A stretch of DNA of 27,882 bases. It comes from an uncultured Bacteroides sp. (GTDB lineage Bacteria; Bacteroidota; Bacteroidia; Bacteroidales; Bacteroidaceae). The notes beneath the pieces were generated by a model. That model worked only from the letters and a program-made list of their open reading frames with translations, was not told the origin of the DNA and did not search any database. The translations under genes were made by a program, and so were the position numbers. Numbering within the stretch: position 1 is the stretch's first letter; each line of letters opens with the position of its first letter. Positions 1-8,602 of the stretch are shown piece after piece. The DNA lies in assembly GCA_958477465.1 (NCBI GenBank), contig CAUEFX010000060.1:1-27882 (forward strand). Reading direction: 5' to 3'.

Positions 1-111
1 GTAGAAGCTATCTCTGAAGGTGATATCTATTCTATCAACCCGGATGTATGTACTGAATGTGGTACTTGCGCAGATGTTTGTCCTTCTGAAGCAATTCACC
101 CGGCTGAATAA
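1..111 (+). CDS. 4Fe-4S ferredoxin, C-terminal 36 residues (5' end outside window)
   Basis: The reading frame open from base 1 ends at a TAA and encodes a classic cluster-binding pattern, CTECGTCADVCP, that is CxxCxxCxxxCP. This binds one 4Fe-4S cluster, so the protein is a small cytoplasmic electron carrier of the bacterial 2[4Fe-4S] ferredoxin type, with the second cluster motif presumably lying upstream of the window. The acidic tail (SEAIHPAE) is usual for such ferredoxins. A strong terminator follows about 20 bp after the stop, so this gene ends its transcription unit. The family assignment is secure; the redox partner cannot be told from here. Confidence 0.93.
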   Translation, partial: VEAISEGDIYSINPDVCTECGTCADVCPSEAIHPAE

Positions 112-131
112 TACAATCTAAAAGAACTCCC

Positions 132-166
132 AAAGGCTGCTTCCATCAATGGGGCAGCCTTTTTTT
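132..166 (+). terminator. Rho-independent terminator of the ferredoxin gene
   Basis: A perfect 9-bp stem, aaaggctgc (132-140) pairing with gcagccttt (154-162), encloses a 13-nt loop and runs into a T-rich tract. It sits just downstream of the ferredoxin stop codon. Confidence 0.9.
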
Positions 167-218
167 ATTTTTGTAACCTTTGTTTCCTTGAAAAAAAGGA
201 TATTTGCTTAAGTATTTT

Positions 219-226
219 TATCTTTG
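219..226 (+). promoter_or_regulatory. Bacteroides -7 promoter element upstream of the CotH gene
   Basis: TATCTTTG is an exact match to the Bacteroides sigma-ABfr -7 consensus TAnnTTTG, 51 bp before the ATG at 277. No good TTTG sits at the expected 19-21 bp spacing upstream, so the -33 element is weak or absent. Confidence 0.6.
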
Positions 227-276
227 TAACAGTTTTACAAACAAAAGCCTTTTATTCACTCGACAAAATATACTTT

Positions 277-2553
277 ATGAGAAACTTATTTTTATCTCTT
301 TTTTTGATCTCATCTGTTGTCTGTTCCGCTCAAGACACAGATATTAACAATTTCAAGCCTGACAATCAGGAAGTCAAATTCACAGACACAAACCTTCCGA
401 TCGTTTTTATCGACACCCAACATCAGATGATCGAACGTGAAAAACGCATTACCGCCAGAATGACCATCATCGACAATGGAGAAGGACAGTTGAACCACAT
501 GGACACCCTTCAATATCCGAATCAGAAGGTGGACTACAAGGGTTATATCGATTTGAAATATCGGGGCAACTCTTCTTTTACCAATTCCGACAAGAAGCCA
601 TACGCCATTCGTACACTGAACAAGCCTCTGGAAGAGGGAGGCAAGAAACAAAAAGTCTCTCTGCTGGGAATGGGAAAAGACAACGACTGGGCTTTGCTGG
701 CACCTTATGCCGATAAGAGTATGATCAGGGACGTGTTTGCTTTCACGCTGGCCAGACCTTTTTTCGAATACGTGCCTACGGGAAAATATTGCGAGATGAT
801 CATGGACGGTACCTATTACGGTGTCTTTATCCTTTCCGAAAGGGTGAGAAAAGGTAAAAACCGCTTGGACTTGCCGGATCCGGGAGATAGTGGCGACGAA
901 CTGACAGGAGGTTATCATCTGGAAGTGGACAGAGACGACGAACCGGTTTATTACTCCAAACACTCCCCCGTAGACTCAAAAGGTAACGTTATCCCCAATA
1001 AAAAAATATCTTTCCAGTACAAAAACATGGACAAGGATGAATTTACCCAAGCCCAGCTGGATTATATACACGGATACATCGACGCATTCGAAAACAGCCT
1101 GGCCTCTGAAGATTACAAGAATCCGGAAACAGGATACAGGAAGTACATCGATGTCACTTCTTTCATCGATTATATGCTCTCAACGGAGTTCTGCCACAAT
1201 GTAGACGGTTATCGCCTGAGTACTAATTTATATAAATATAGAGACAGCAAAGATCCCAGATTCAAGACATCCTTATGGGATATGAATTTAGGATTCGGTA
1301 ATGCCAATTATAATGACGGATGGAGAACTGACACTTGGGCATATAACTTTAACGATGTAGCACCCAGCGATAACCAGTTGGTTCCTTTCTGGTGGTACAA
1401 AATGCTTAAAGACGATTCATTTATGAAAGAAGTGAAAGAGCGTTGGGAGTTATATCGTGAAACAAGCTATTCGGACAAGAACATAGAACTTACCATTGAC
1501 TCGTTAACAACTTTATTGAATGCCAAGGGAGCACAAGACCGCAACTCACAGGCGTGGCCAAGATGGGGAAAGGGCGTATGGCCCAACAAATACGTGGCTA
1601 AATCTTATGATGACGAGATTGCCTACTTAAAAAACTGGATCAGAGAACGAGTGACTTTCATGGACAGAGGCTTGCTCAATAAAGAGCCCGAACCGATCGC
1701 ATGTACCCAACTGACTGTCACATCGGGATTCAACGCAGATGTAATAGCCGAACAACATCCTGTAGCCAACTATTCTACGGCAACCCTCGATAACCAAGGA
1801 TGGATTTATTATACATCAGACGTACAAGAAGAAGGCTCGTTGCCTGCCGATAGAAATATCATTTCCAGCACCGGCGTTCAATATCGCCTTGCCGCATACG
1901 ACAAGCCCAATGCAGCAATGCTGCTCAAAGGAGAAACCGCTATCCTGCAATTCGACGGCTCGCATCAAACGGAGGCCCTCTATTTGCTTTCGACCAGCGC
2001 CGATGGCCGTTCCACAGCAAACGTAACCGTATATTATGCCGACAAAACCAGTTCTACTCCCCAGAGCATAACAATAGATGACTGGTATAGCGAAGTATCC
2101 ATGGGAAAAGCGCTACATGGACTAAGCCGGGTTGCACGGTCGAACGATGAGATGGACGGACGAAACAACTTCTGTCTGTATGAACATAAAATAAATACCG
2201 ACAAGAATAAAGTGATAGCATCAATAAAGATAGAGAACAAGGGAAGCGGACGCCCTGCCATATTTGCCGTCACGAAAGAAGGAAAAGACTCCGGAACAGG
2301 CATGGAGGATATCAACAACGAAAAACAGATCAAGGTTTATCCCCGCCTCATCGCCAATGGAGAATCATTGACCGTAGAGTCTCCTGCCAACTCCATCATC
2401 CGATTGATGACGATACAAGGCAGTGTCATAATGCAGCAGGAAACAGCAAATAGCTTTACCCGGATGCCAACCAATGGGTTGTCCCAAGGCGTCTACCTGC
2501 TGACAGTAGTCGATACAACGGGCCAGCAGACATTCAAGATTATAGTCAAATAG
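277..2553 (+). CDS. Secreted CotH-family protein (CotH kinase fold) with C-terminal sorting-like domain
   Basis: The 758-residue protein starts with a signal peptide (about residues 1-19, ending CSAQ). Residues of roughly 90-460 carry CotH-family hallmarks: YRGNSSF near 95-101, KKPYAIR (106-112), LLGMGKDNDWALLAPYADKS (129-148), GTYYGVFILSERV (178-190), YHLEVDRDD (213-221) and WDMNLGFG (334-341), which fits the metal-binding loop of the atypical kinase fold. CotH of Bacillus spores phosphorylates secreted proteins; whether this relative is active is inference. A beta-rich region of about 470-680 follows, then a C-terminal domain (about 685-758) of the type IX secretion sorting kind: VYPRLIANGESLTVES, LMTIQGSVI, GVYLLTVV and a basic end. 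It is transcribed towards the polysaccharide cluster and has its own promoter, so it is probably not part of that operon. The ATG at 277 directly precedes the signal peptide. Confidence 0.88.
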   Translation: MRNLFLSLFLISSVVCSAQDTDINNFKPDNQEVKFTDTNLPIVFIDTQHQMIEREKRITARMTIIDNGEGQLNHMDTLQYPNQKVDYKGYIDLKYRGNSSFTNSDKKPYAIRTLNKPLEEGGKKQKVSLLGMGKDNDWALLAPYADKSMIRDVFAFTLARPFFEYVPTGKYCEMIMDGTYYGVFILSERVRKGKNRLDLPDPGDSGDELTGGYHLEVDRDDEPVYYSKHSPVDSKGNVIPNKKISFQYKNMDKDEFTQAQLDYIHGYIDAFENSLASEDYKNPETGYRKYIDVTSFIDYMLSTEFCHNVDGYRLSTNLYKYRDSKDPRFKTSLWDMNLGFGNANYNDGWRTDTWAYNFNDVAPSDNQLVPFWWYKMLKDDSFMKEVKERWELYRETSYSDKNIELTIDSLTTLLNAKGAQDRNSQAWPRWGKGVWPNKYVAKSYDDEIAYLKNWIRERVTFMDRGLLNKEPEPIACTQLTVTSGFNADVIAEQHPVANYSTATLDNQGWIYYTSDVQEEGSLPADRNIISSTGVQYRLAAYDKPNAAMLLKGETAILQFDGSHQTEALYLLSTSADGRSTANVTVYYADKTSSTPQSITIDDWYSEVSMGKALHGLSRVARSNDEMDGRNNFCLYEHKINTDKNKVIASIKIENKGSGRPAIFAVTKEGKDSGTGMEDINNEKQIKVYPRLIANGESLTVESPANSIIRLMTIQGSVIMQQETANSFTRMPTNGLSQGVYLLTVVDTTGQQTFKIIVK

Positions 2554-2590
2554 CCCGAATTCAATACCAAGAATGATGTTGCATAACTTA

Positions 2591-2608
2591 AGGTGTTTCA
2601 AAACACCT
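2591..2608. repeat. Short palindromic hairpin after the CotH gene
   Basis: aggtgttt (2591-2598) and aaacacct (2601-2608) are perfect inverted copies separated by two bases. It lies 38 bp beyond the CotH stop and may stabilise the 3' end of the message; no T tract follows. Confidence 0.6.
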
Positions 2609-2616
2609 AACATATA

Positions 2617-2663
2617 AGAATCCCCCTGTCACTGACACCAGACATCCGTGACAGGGGGATTCT
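2617..2663. terminator. Strong 16-bp stem-loop between convergent genes
   Basis: agaatccccctgtcac (2617-2632) pairs perfectly with gtgacagggggattct (2648-2663) around a 15-nt loop. It lies in the intergenic region between the CotH gene (+) and the esterase (-), where a two-way terminator is expected. Neither side has a clear T run, so it may instead act as an RNA-stability or Rho-independent-like block. The rest of 2554-2849 has no gene; a 7-bp stem aagcagc/gctgctt lies at 2750-2770. Confidence 0.6.
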
Positions 2664-2803
2664 GTTAATAAGGAACTCTGACCTTACCCTCTTTTTCACC
2701 TCAACTCCTCATTCATTACTATATTCCATTCCTGTTCAAATTCATCAGCAAGCAGCTAAAACGGCTGCTTACCTTCATCAAGTCCTGAATTCGAGATTAA
2801 GAA

Positions 2804-2841
2804 CATTGCTTCTCTTTCTTTCAGAAAAAAGGGAAGCAATG
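2804..2841 (-). terminator. Hairpin at the 3' end of the polysaccharide operon
   Basis: cattgcttc (2804-2812) and gaagcaatg (2833-2841) form a perfect 9-bp stem that continues inward as a pyrimidine/purine helix with a few mismatches. On the minus strand it begins nine bases after the esterase stop codon and is followed by a modest T-containing stretch, so it is the likely end of the susC-to-esterase transcript. Confidence 0.6.
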
Positions 2842-2849
2842 CAGAATAA

Positions 2850-3683
2850 TCAATGAACATTAACAAAGAAATTTCTAAAGAACAACAACTGATAATCTAT
2901 AGCATTATTCCAGTATTGAAAAGAATGTCCTCCCGGACGAACAATATAATCATGAGCAATCTTTTGTTTAAGAAGCTTCTGATGAAGATTATTATTTACC
3001 TGAAAAAAGAAATCATTATATCCGCAATCGATTATCAAAAATAAACTCCCGTTCTTCAATTTATCTATTTGGTTTATAACCGTATAATTTTCCCAATTTT
3101 GCTTATTGGAGGAGTATTCACCTAAGTGCTTCTTTATTTCCCATTTTTCAGGAAATGAAGTTATATCCACTCCCCCACTCATACTTCCAGCAGCCCCAAA
3201 TATATCTTGATGTCGAATAGCCAGCCACAAGGCCCCATGTCCCCCCATACTTGCACCTGTTATAGCCCGTCCTTTTCTGTCCGATACCGTAGCATAATTT
3301 TCATCAATATATTCCACCAAATCATTCGTAATAAAAGTCTCAAACTGAGACTTCGGCTCTTCAGGGCTATCCCAATACCAACTATTTTCGCCGTTGGGAC
3401 AAACAATCATAATTCCATATTGATCAGCAAGTATAGGTAAATCCGTTTTAATCTTATCAATCCACACTTTATGACTGTCATGGTATCCTTTTGCACTATA
3501 ACCATGTAACAAATATAAAACGGGGAAGCGTGATCCATCGCTTTTTTTGTCGGGAGAAATGATGATGCAAGGTATACTCCGATTCATCCTTTCACTTCTT
3601 ACCTTAATCGTATCAACAACAGAGGAGTTTACCGGGATACATATCCATAAACCCATCAATAATAATAACGACTTCAACTTCAT
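2850..3683 (-). CDS. Secreted serine esterase of the putative-esterase (esterase D/FrmB-like) alpha/beta-hydrolase family
   Basis: This 277-residue protein has a signal peptide (residues 1 to about 20). The alpha/beta-hydrolase features are in order: the oxyanion-side motif LYLLHGYSAKG (57-66), a long loop with NGENSWYWDSP (98-107), the nucleophile elbow GASMGGHG (143-150, Ser145), a candidate acid in GYNDFFF (Asp224) and the histidine in PGGHSFQYW (His253). The triad is complete. Relatives include feruloyl, acetyl-xylan and small-acyl esterases, so removal of O-acyl groups from the glycan is the likely job; the exact acyl group cannot be told. It is the last gene of the operon, 45 bp after the preceding gene, and is followed by a hairpin. 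There is no lipobox, so a soluble periplasmic enzyme is most likely. Confidence 0.85.
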   Translation of the reverse strand: MKLKSLLLLMGLWICIPVNSSVVDTIKVRSERMNRSIPCIIISPDKKSDGSRFPVLYLLHGYSAKGYHDSHKVWIDKIKTDLPILADQYGIMIVCPNGENSWYWDSPEEPKSQFETFITNDLVEYIDENYATVSDRKGRAITGASMGGHGALWLAIRHQDIFGAAGSMSGGVDITSFPEKWEIKKHLGEYSSNKQNWENYTVINQIDKLKNGSLFLIIDCGYNDFFFQVNNNLHQKLLKQKIAHDYIVRPGGHSFQYWNNAIDYQLLFFRNFFVNVH

Positions 3684-3728
3684 AATAAAATATTTTGCGT
3701 GAACTTCTTTATCGATTCGTTTGATTAT

Positions 3729-5342
3729 CTAATTACAAGAATCACCATTAATCAGCCGATTTAAATACTCGTCCATAAAAAGTAGTGTTTTCACAGATTT
3801 GTAAGTACAGTTCATCCAAAAACTCTTTCCAGGTCTCACCATCCATAATGTGGCCAAAAAGCCAGAAGAAGCATCTTGCCAAATTGTGATTGTATTAGTC
3901 AGACTTATTGCTTTTGCCAGCAATAACGGATCTTTAGTCCTATCATAGGCCGCCATAAGAGCATTAATCACATTGCAGGCACTATCATCTACCGGAGTTT
4001 GATAATGGTATTGTTCAAAGACACAAGGTGTTCCTATTGGGTAAATACCATTTTTATCCGCTTCTACATTCCAAATCGTAAACTGATCTTCACAAAAATG
4101 TATCAACTCCAACGCATCCTCCATATCCTGAACTGTAGATTCTTCATCTTTCAACAATAATTCCGCATACGGAGCTGCCGTACAGTTAGTCATGTTCTCA
4201 TAACGATGAACAAAAACCGTCATATCCTCAAACTGTCCATGCCAGTCATAGGCCGGATATATACATCTCTTTATATAATTATAAGCCCTTTCCCGAGCTG
4301 CGTTGAACTCAGTATAACCACGTATCTTCAACCGATCGAAAAGAGAAATCAACGGAGTTGGAATTGCTTTCGCATCATTAACCGGAGTCCCACTTTCATA
4401 ATCGACTTTTACCGGCCACGAGCCATCATCTGCCTGGCTCTTCAAATACGTCCCAGCAATTCCAATTGCATGGTCAAGATATTTTCTATCCTGAGTCAAA
4501 TCATACAAATCCAAGAAAGCGTCAGCTACAAAAACCGCCTCCATCATCATTGCCTTACCAATATTCTCTTCCTTCCTTGCCGTCAATTCCTTCCCATAAT
4601 AAGTCGGAGGAAAAAATGCTAACGGAGCATCTGCAGGAAGACTGTTGTCTATCAAAAACTGCGCTGCATTCTTTGCTATTTCCATAGCACTTTCTCTGTA
4701 TTCAGAATTCAATTTAGCAATCATCACCGCGACAGAGACAGTAGCCCCGATAATTTTACAGGGATAGGCATTATGAATATAACTCATATCCGGTTCTGAT
4801 GATGTCAGCCAATGTTTAAAATACGGTTGGTGGCAGAAGTACAACAACCCTTTCATTGCGGCTTCTTTATAAGATCGTACACTCGGAACATAAGGTCCGA
4901 TAAATGGATATTTTTTCTCAAAGCTACGCCGTCCTGCCTCACCAATACATCGGTCTTTTTTATCAAAAGATGTCACGACTAATTCATTCTTCCCCACCGG
5001 AACTTTATCCCAAACAGCAGATAATGGAGATAATATCGAATTTGTCCTAAAACTTATCGTGTCATTAATCGTAAAGATGTAATATGCTGCTTTCTTCTGC
5101 GGAACGAACTCAAAAACCGGTGCATAAGTAAAAGCCTTTGCGTATTTATTCCAGAACGGAACACCTACCCCGTCTCCCGGTCTGACCGGAATTGAATATT
5201 CCTCAAGTGCCTGTTTGTTCAACTGTTCAAAATCCAACCCCAACAAACTTTCATATGATTCAAAACCTTGAGCATTTATTATAGAAACTGTAATAACAGA
5301 AACAACTATTGCAACTATTCTTTTTATATTTATCTGTAACAT
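3729..5342 (-). CDS. Secreted protein of unrecognised family, probable alpha/alpha-barrel glycan-active enzyme
   Basis: The 537-residue protein has a signal peptide (about 1-25, ending INAQ). I do not recognise a named family. Residues of about 45-130 look beta-rich and may form a small N-terminal domain (IPVRPGDGVGVPFWNKY, then FRTN, WDKVPVGKNELVV). From about 155 on, amphipathic helices alternate with short glycine- and aromatic-rich loops, as in the alpha/alpha toroids of uronate-lyase and six-hairpin glycosidase folds. Loops with possible catalytic acids and aromatics include HNAYPCKIIGA (190-200), DDGSWPVKVDYESG (305-318), YDWHGQFEDMTVF (365-377), YENMTNCTAAPYAE (381-394) and FEQYHYQTPVDDSACN (443-458). 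It lies between a chondroitinase-type lyase and an esterase with gaps under 50 bp, so action on the same glycan is likely. An unsaturated glucuronyl hydrolase role is a guess based on that activity being otherwise missing. It could also be a lyase or an epimerase. Confidence 0.6.
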   Translation of the reverse strand: MLQINIKRIVAIVVSVITVSIINAQGFESYESLLGLDFEQLNKQALEEYSIPVRPGDGVGVPFWNKYAKAFTYAPVFEFVPQKKAAYYIFTINDTISFRTNSILSPLSAVWDKVPVGKNELVVTSFDKKDRCIGEAGRRSFEKKYPFIGPYVPSVRSYKEAAMKGLLYFCHQPYFKHWLTSSEPDMSYIHNAYPCKIIGATVSVAVMIAKLNSEYRESAMEIAKNAAQFLIDNSLPADAPLAFFPPTYYGKELTARKEENIGKAMMMEAVFVADAFLDLYDLTQDRKYLDHAIGIAGTYLKSQADDGSWPVKVDYESGTPVNDAKAIPTPLISLFDRLKIRGYTEFNAARERAYNYIKRCIYPAYDWHGQFEDMTVFVHRYENMTNCTAAPYAELLLKDEESTVQDMEDALELIHFCEDQFTIWNVEADKNGIYPIGTPCVFEQYHYQTPVDDSACNVINALMAAYDRTKDPLLLAKAISLTNTITIWQDASSGFLATLWMVRPGKSFWMNCTYKSVKTLLFMDEYLNRLINGDSCN

Positions 5343-5380
5343 AATTCACCTATTATTGCTTTTTACAACATAAAATCTCA

Positions 5381-8300
5381 CTATCTGATTAAAAACATAA
5401 ATTTTATTGTTTTCATTTTACCGCCACGTACTACCCGAATAATATTCAGACCACTTAGAAATGATGAATCCGGTATAAAATAGTCCAAAGTACCTCCGGA
5501 AAACGGAGAATCAAACAATACTCTGCCATCCATTGATACTACTTTAACATTAGCTTGCGAATATACCGGATTATCAAATATGAGCTGAACCCCGCCAAGA
5601 GTTTTTTTTACCCTAACACTTTCCTCTCCATCATCATGATCTTCCAATCCTGTGTCATCCGGAGTTTTCAATTCAAAATAAACAGGTGCTCCATCATTCA
5701 TAGTCACGTTAATCTGTGTTTCTCTTTGCGAATTACTATATGTAACTCCATCAACCGGTTCAACCAATACCCAATTTCCATTTACTGTCAATGTTGTAGA
5801 ACTGGGCGTAGAGTGCCATCCATAACTGGAATCGTCTTCCGGATACAAATCAGGATTACAGACAGCCAATTTGTAACGATTCCTAACTGTATCCTGATGT
5901 ACCATCAACAAATGTCTGCAAGTCGTTGCCTTCACTATTCCAAAGTCCAGCCCATCCACCGCATCATAAAACGCATATGCAGTAGTGTTGTCCGGCAAAT
6001 ACGTGAGAGCATGCAAACTGGCAGACTGCGCTTCAACCCGAAATAGTTTTCCTCCACTATTCTGTAGCAGTCTGGAAAGTTCAGTCATCTTCGGTACTGT
6101 AGCCGACGGAATGACAACAAAAATATCCTTCGCTCCGGTTGGTTTTACGCCATGATCAATATACGCTTTTACAGCTACCGCAGTTCCCGTCGGAGTGGCA
6201 TAATCCACACCTGTCTGGCTTGGAGTAGTCTGTTCTCCATAGGTTAAAACAATCGGATCATTCCCTTTAGGAACAAAATAACCTGTACCCGCAGGCGTAA
6301 TAAACCAGTTATCATTATCGCCCGTGATCCGAGACCCTCCCTGCATTGCCACTTCTCCATTCACTACCGGATTTCCGACATAATCCGTCACAATATTCTG
6401 GAACAGATTAGTAGCTGTAATCATATCATCACTATACGTACCTGAAGAGGTGATATCACTCCCCATACAAATAATCATATCTCCAAATGCAAACATGCTT
6501 TTCTTAAATTCCAAATTAGTAGGAAGGTAACACTCTGTTTTTCCCCATTTATCTATCTGAGAAAAGTCAGTGGCAAAGATTCCACTTGAATCCATAGCCA
6601 AAGCACCCGAAAAATTCTTGTCTTTACCGTATTGGTCAAAGCGCTGGGTCGTTGACCGTGCCGGCATCATATCCAGCCACGAAGTATAATGTACCGTCGT
6701 CGTACCAGGTACTACATTCCAGTCCCAACCACCAACGGCATTATTTGTCGGATAACCATTAGCCACCAGACTCCCATCATAAAGTACATCCAAGCTACCA
6801 TGGCTTTGATAGCGTCCGAAGCGGTTTTGTCCGCTATATATTTCTGCTCCCCAAAACTTAGAAGTAATTGAACGCATTGATACCACCCAATTCTTTTTTC
6901 TAAAAATAGCCGCCGGACTATAATTAAATGCATAAAAGCCCGCATAATCTACCGCATCCACGGCATAATCACTATTTTCAAAAAAGTAATTATATGCAGC
7001 TTTCAATTCTTCGTCGTTTCCTTTAATATCATCACCTATTTCTATCAACTGTTTAAAATGTTCTTTACTGTACTCCAATGAGATTCCTCCTCCAAAACAA
7101 TTGCGTCCGGCAAACGTATTGGCAAAGAAATGATTCCCATCTAAAAAACTTTTTGTAGCCATTGTATACACAGAAAGTACAGCTTTTTTAAAGCGTTCAT
7201 AAGCATCCTCTGCAATACAGAAAGAAGTTCCTCTCAATCCCCACATACATTCGGTCCAAGGCATATAGGAGTACATATAATTATTATAATGAGCATTATG
7301 ATGGAATCCCGTACCGTCAGGCTTCAATATCCCTTTGCTGCCAAAAGTATATTCTGTATTCCTTTCTACATAGCGTTTCACTGTTTTCAACTCTCTTACA
7401 GCGACAGCGTCATCTGTCTGAAAAGCTGCTATAGCCAGAAAATGAGGCAGATATAAATACACATAATCTGATATAAGATTAGCTTTATATGTTTCTGCCG
7501 GACGATACGCTTCATTGTAATAGCAAAACCATTGCACAAAATCGAGAAGACGCTGTCTTAAATCACCCTCACAAGCATATGCAACATCTAATACAATAGC
7601 AGGAATTTCCTTTCCCGCAGTATAAAAATTCATAGTCGAAGACATTTCATAATTACATCCCTCTCCTATGCCTTGGTCAAGAATATAACGTACTGCCTTT
7701 AAGAACTTTTCCTGATAAATACCCGCTTTCGACAAATTGGCCAAATGTACGAACAGGCTTTGTATATAAAAGTCATTCAATGTACCATAAGTGGTATCAA
7801 CTATTTTTCCACACAGCGTTCCATCCGCATTTTCAACGATATTCAGAGCATTTACAAAATCCAATGCCCTTTTGACCTGCAATGTGGTAGGAGCTGCCAG
7901 CATTCTATGCAGCCTCTCGCGAATTAACGCCAAACCGGCCAGTTCTTCAAATGAAGGTTGAGATATTGGAATATCCCGTTTAAATGCATAAAGTTCAAGA
8001 TAAGAGCTCCTCCCTTTTAGATATTCCCTGTCGAGAACCATGTGAGGACCGTGTACTTTCATCTCCAGGTTCGTTAAGTTGTTAAACTCCATGTTATCAA
8101 ACAATATCCTCCGACTTCCCGCTACATCTTTATTCAGCTTCAACGCAATCTCTACTTGAGTTATATTTGTAGCTGTTTTGGTTTTATATTCCACATAAGT
8201 ACGGTTAAACTCCCTCCAACCTACAAAATTACACAAGATATCAGCCCTCCGTTTAACCGTATTTCCGTTTATGAACGAAATGGTTATCGTGTCATTTGTA

Positions 8301-8560
8301 ACTTTTGGAGAATAAATATAGAAAAACGTTCCGTTCGTAGATAGTGCTTTAAAGGTCAAAGGAATGGAAATATTTGAATTTACATCAGCTACCCATTCCA
8401 ATGAACTTTTCCCTTCCTTATATGTAGCTGTATTCAATGCGAGTTGTCCTCCTGTCACTGCCCAATCTGACGGAACTGCATTTTCAAACGTAAAAAGAGT
8501 CTGAGCCTTCACTGAAACAGCGACAAATATACCAAACATAATAACTATTACTTTTTTCAT
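5381..8560 (-). CDS. Polysaccharide lyase family 8, chondroitin sulfate ABC lyase type
   Basis: This 1059-residue secreted enzyme (signal peptide about 1-19) cuts hexosamine-(1,4)-uronate bonds by beta-elimination. Order of parts: a jelly-roll N-terminal domain (about 20-160, LFTFENAVPSDW, YKEGKSSLEW), an alpha/alpha-toroid catalytic domain (about 200-540), and beta-sandwich domains (about 545-960). From memory of the Proteus vulgaris ABC lyase I sequence, the four catalytic residues His501, Tyr508, Arg560 and Glu653 correspond to His421 and Tyr428 (DGTGFHHNAHYNNY), Arg486 (FAGRNCF) and Glu573 (GAEIYS). FGRYQSHG (581-588) and GWDWNVVPGTTTVH (611-624) are also family signatures. Residues of about 975-1059 add a domain absent from the Proteus enzyme that resembles a type IX sorting domain. 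The gene is third in the susC operon. Chondroitin or hyaluronan-like glycans are likely substrates, but exact specificity is open. Confidence 0.9.
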   Translation of the reverse strand: MKKVIVIMFGIFVAVSVKAQTLFTFENAVPSDWAVTGGQLALNTATYKEGKSSLEWVADVNSNISIPLTFKALSTNGTFFYIYSPKVTNDTITISFINGNTVKRRADILCNFVGWREFNRTYVEYKTKTATNITQVEIALKLNKDVAGSRRILFDNMEFNNLTNLEMKVHGPHMVLDREYLKGRSSYLELYAFKRDIPISQPSFEELAGLALIRERLHRMLAAPTTLQVKRALDFVNALNIVENADGTLCGKIVDTTYGTLNDFYIQSLFVHLANLSKAGIYQEKFLKAVRYILDQGIGEGCNYEMSSTMNFYTAGKEIPAIVLDVAYACEGDLRQRLLDFVQWFCYYNEAYRPAETYKANLISDYVYLYLPHFLAIAAFQTDDAVAVRELKTVKRYVERNTEYTFGSKGILKPDGTGFHHNAHYNNYMYSYMPWTECMWGLRGTSFCIAEDAYERFKKAVLSVYTMATKSFLDGNHFFANTFAGRNCFGGGISLEYSKEHFKQLIEIGDDIKGNDEELKAAYNYFFENSDYAVDAVDYAGFYAFNYSPAAIFRKKNWVVSMRSITSKFWGAEIYSGQNRFGRYQSHGSLDVLYDGSLVANGYPTNNAVGGWDWNVVPGTTTVHYTSWLDMMPARSTTQRFDQYGKDKNFSGALAMDSSGIFATDFSQIDKWGKTECYLPTNLEFKKSMFAFGDMIICMGSDITSSGTYSDDMITATNLFQNIVTDYVGNPVVNGEVAMQGGSRITGDNDNWFITPAGTGYFVPKGNDPIVLTYGEQTTPSQTGVDYATPTGTAVAVKAYIDHGVKPTGAKDIFVVIPSATVPKMTELSRLLQNSGGKLFRVEAQSASLHALTYLPDNTTAYAFYDAVDGLDFGIVKATTCRHLLMVHQDTVRNRYKLAVCNPDLYPEDDSSYGWHSTPSSTTLTVNGNWVLVEPVDGVTYSNSQRETQINVTMNDGAPVYFELKTPDDTGLEDHDDGEESVRVKKTLGGVQLIFDNPVYSQANVKVVSMDGRVLFDSPFSGGTLDYFIPDSSFLSGLNIIRVVRGGKMKTIKFMFLIR

Positions 8561-8602
8561 ACCCGATAATCTCTCAATAAGAATTAGTTACATTCTAAAA
8601 TA

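Noticed and set aside
310..963. Minus-strand open frame of 217 codons inside the CotH gene
   Set aside because: Antisense shadow of a strongly supported coding region, with no start context or family features.
2853..3044. Short plus-strand frame over the esterase 3' end
   Set aside because: Lysine/isoleucine-rich low-complexity translation, opposite the esterase His-containing C terminus; no ribosome-binding site or homology recognised.
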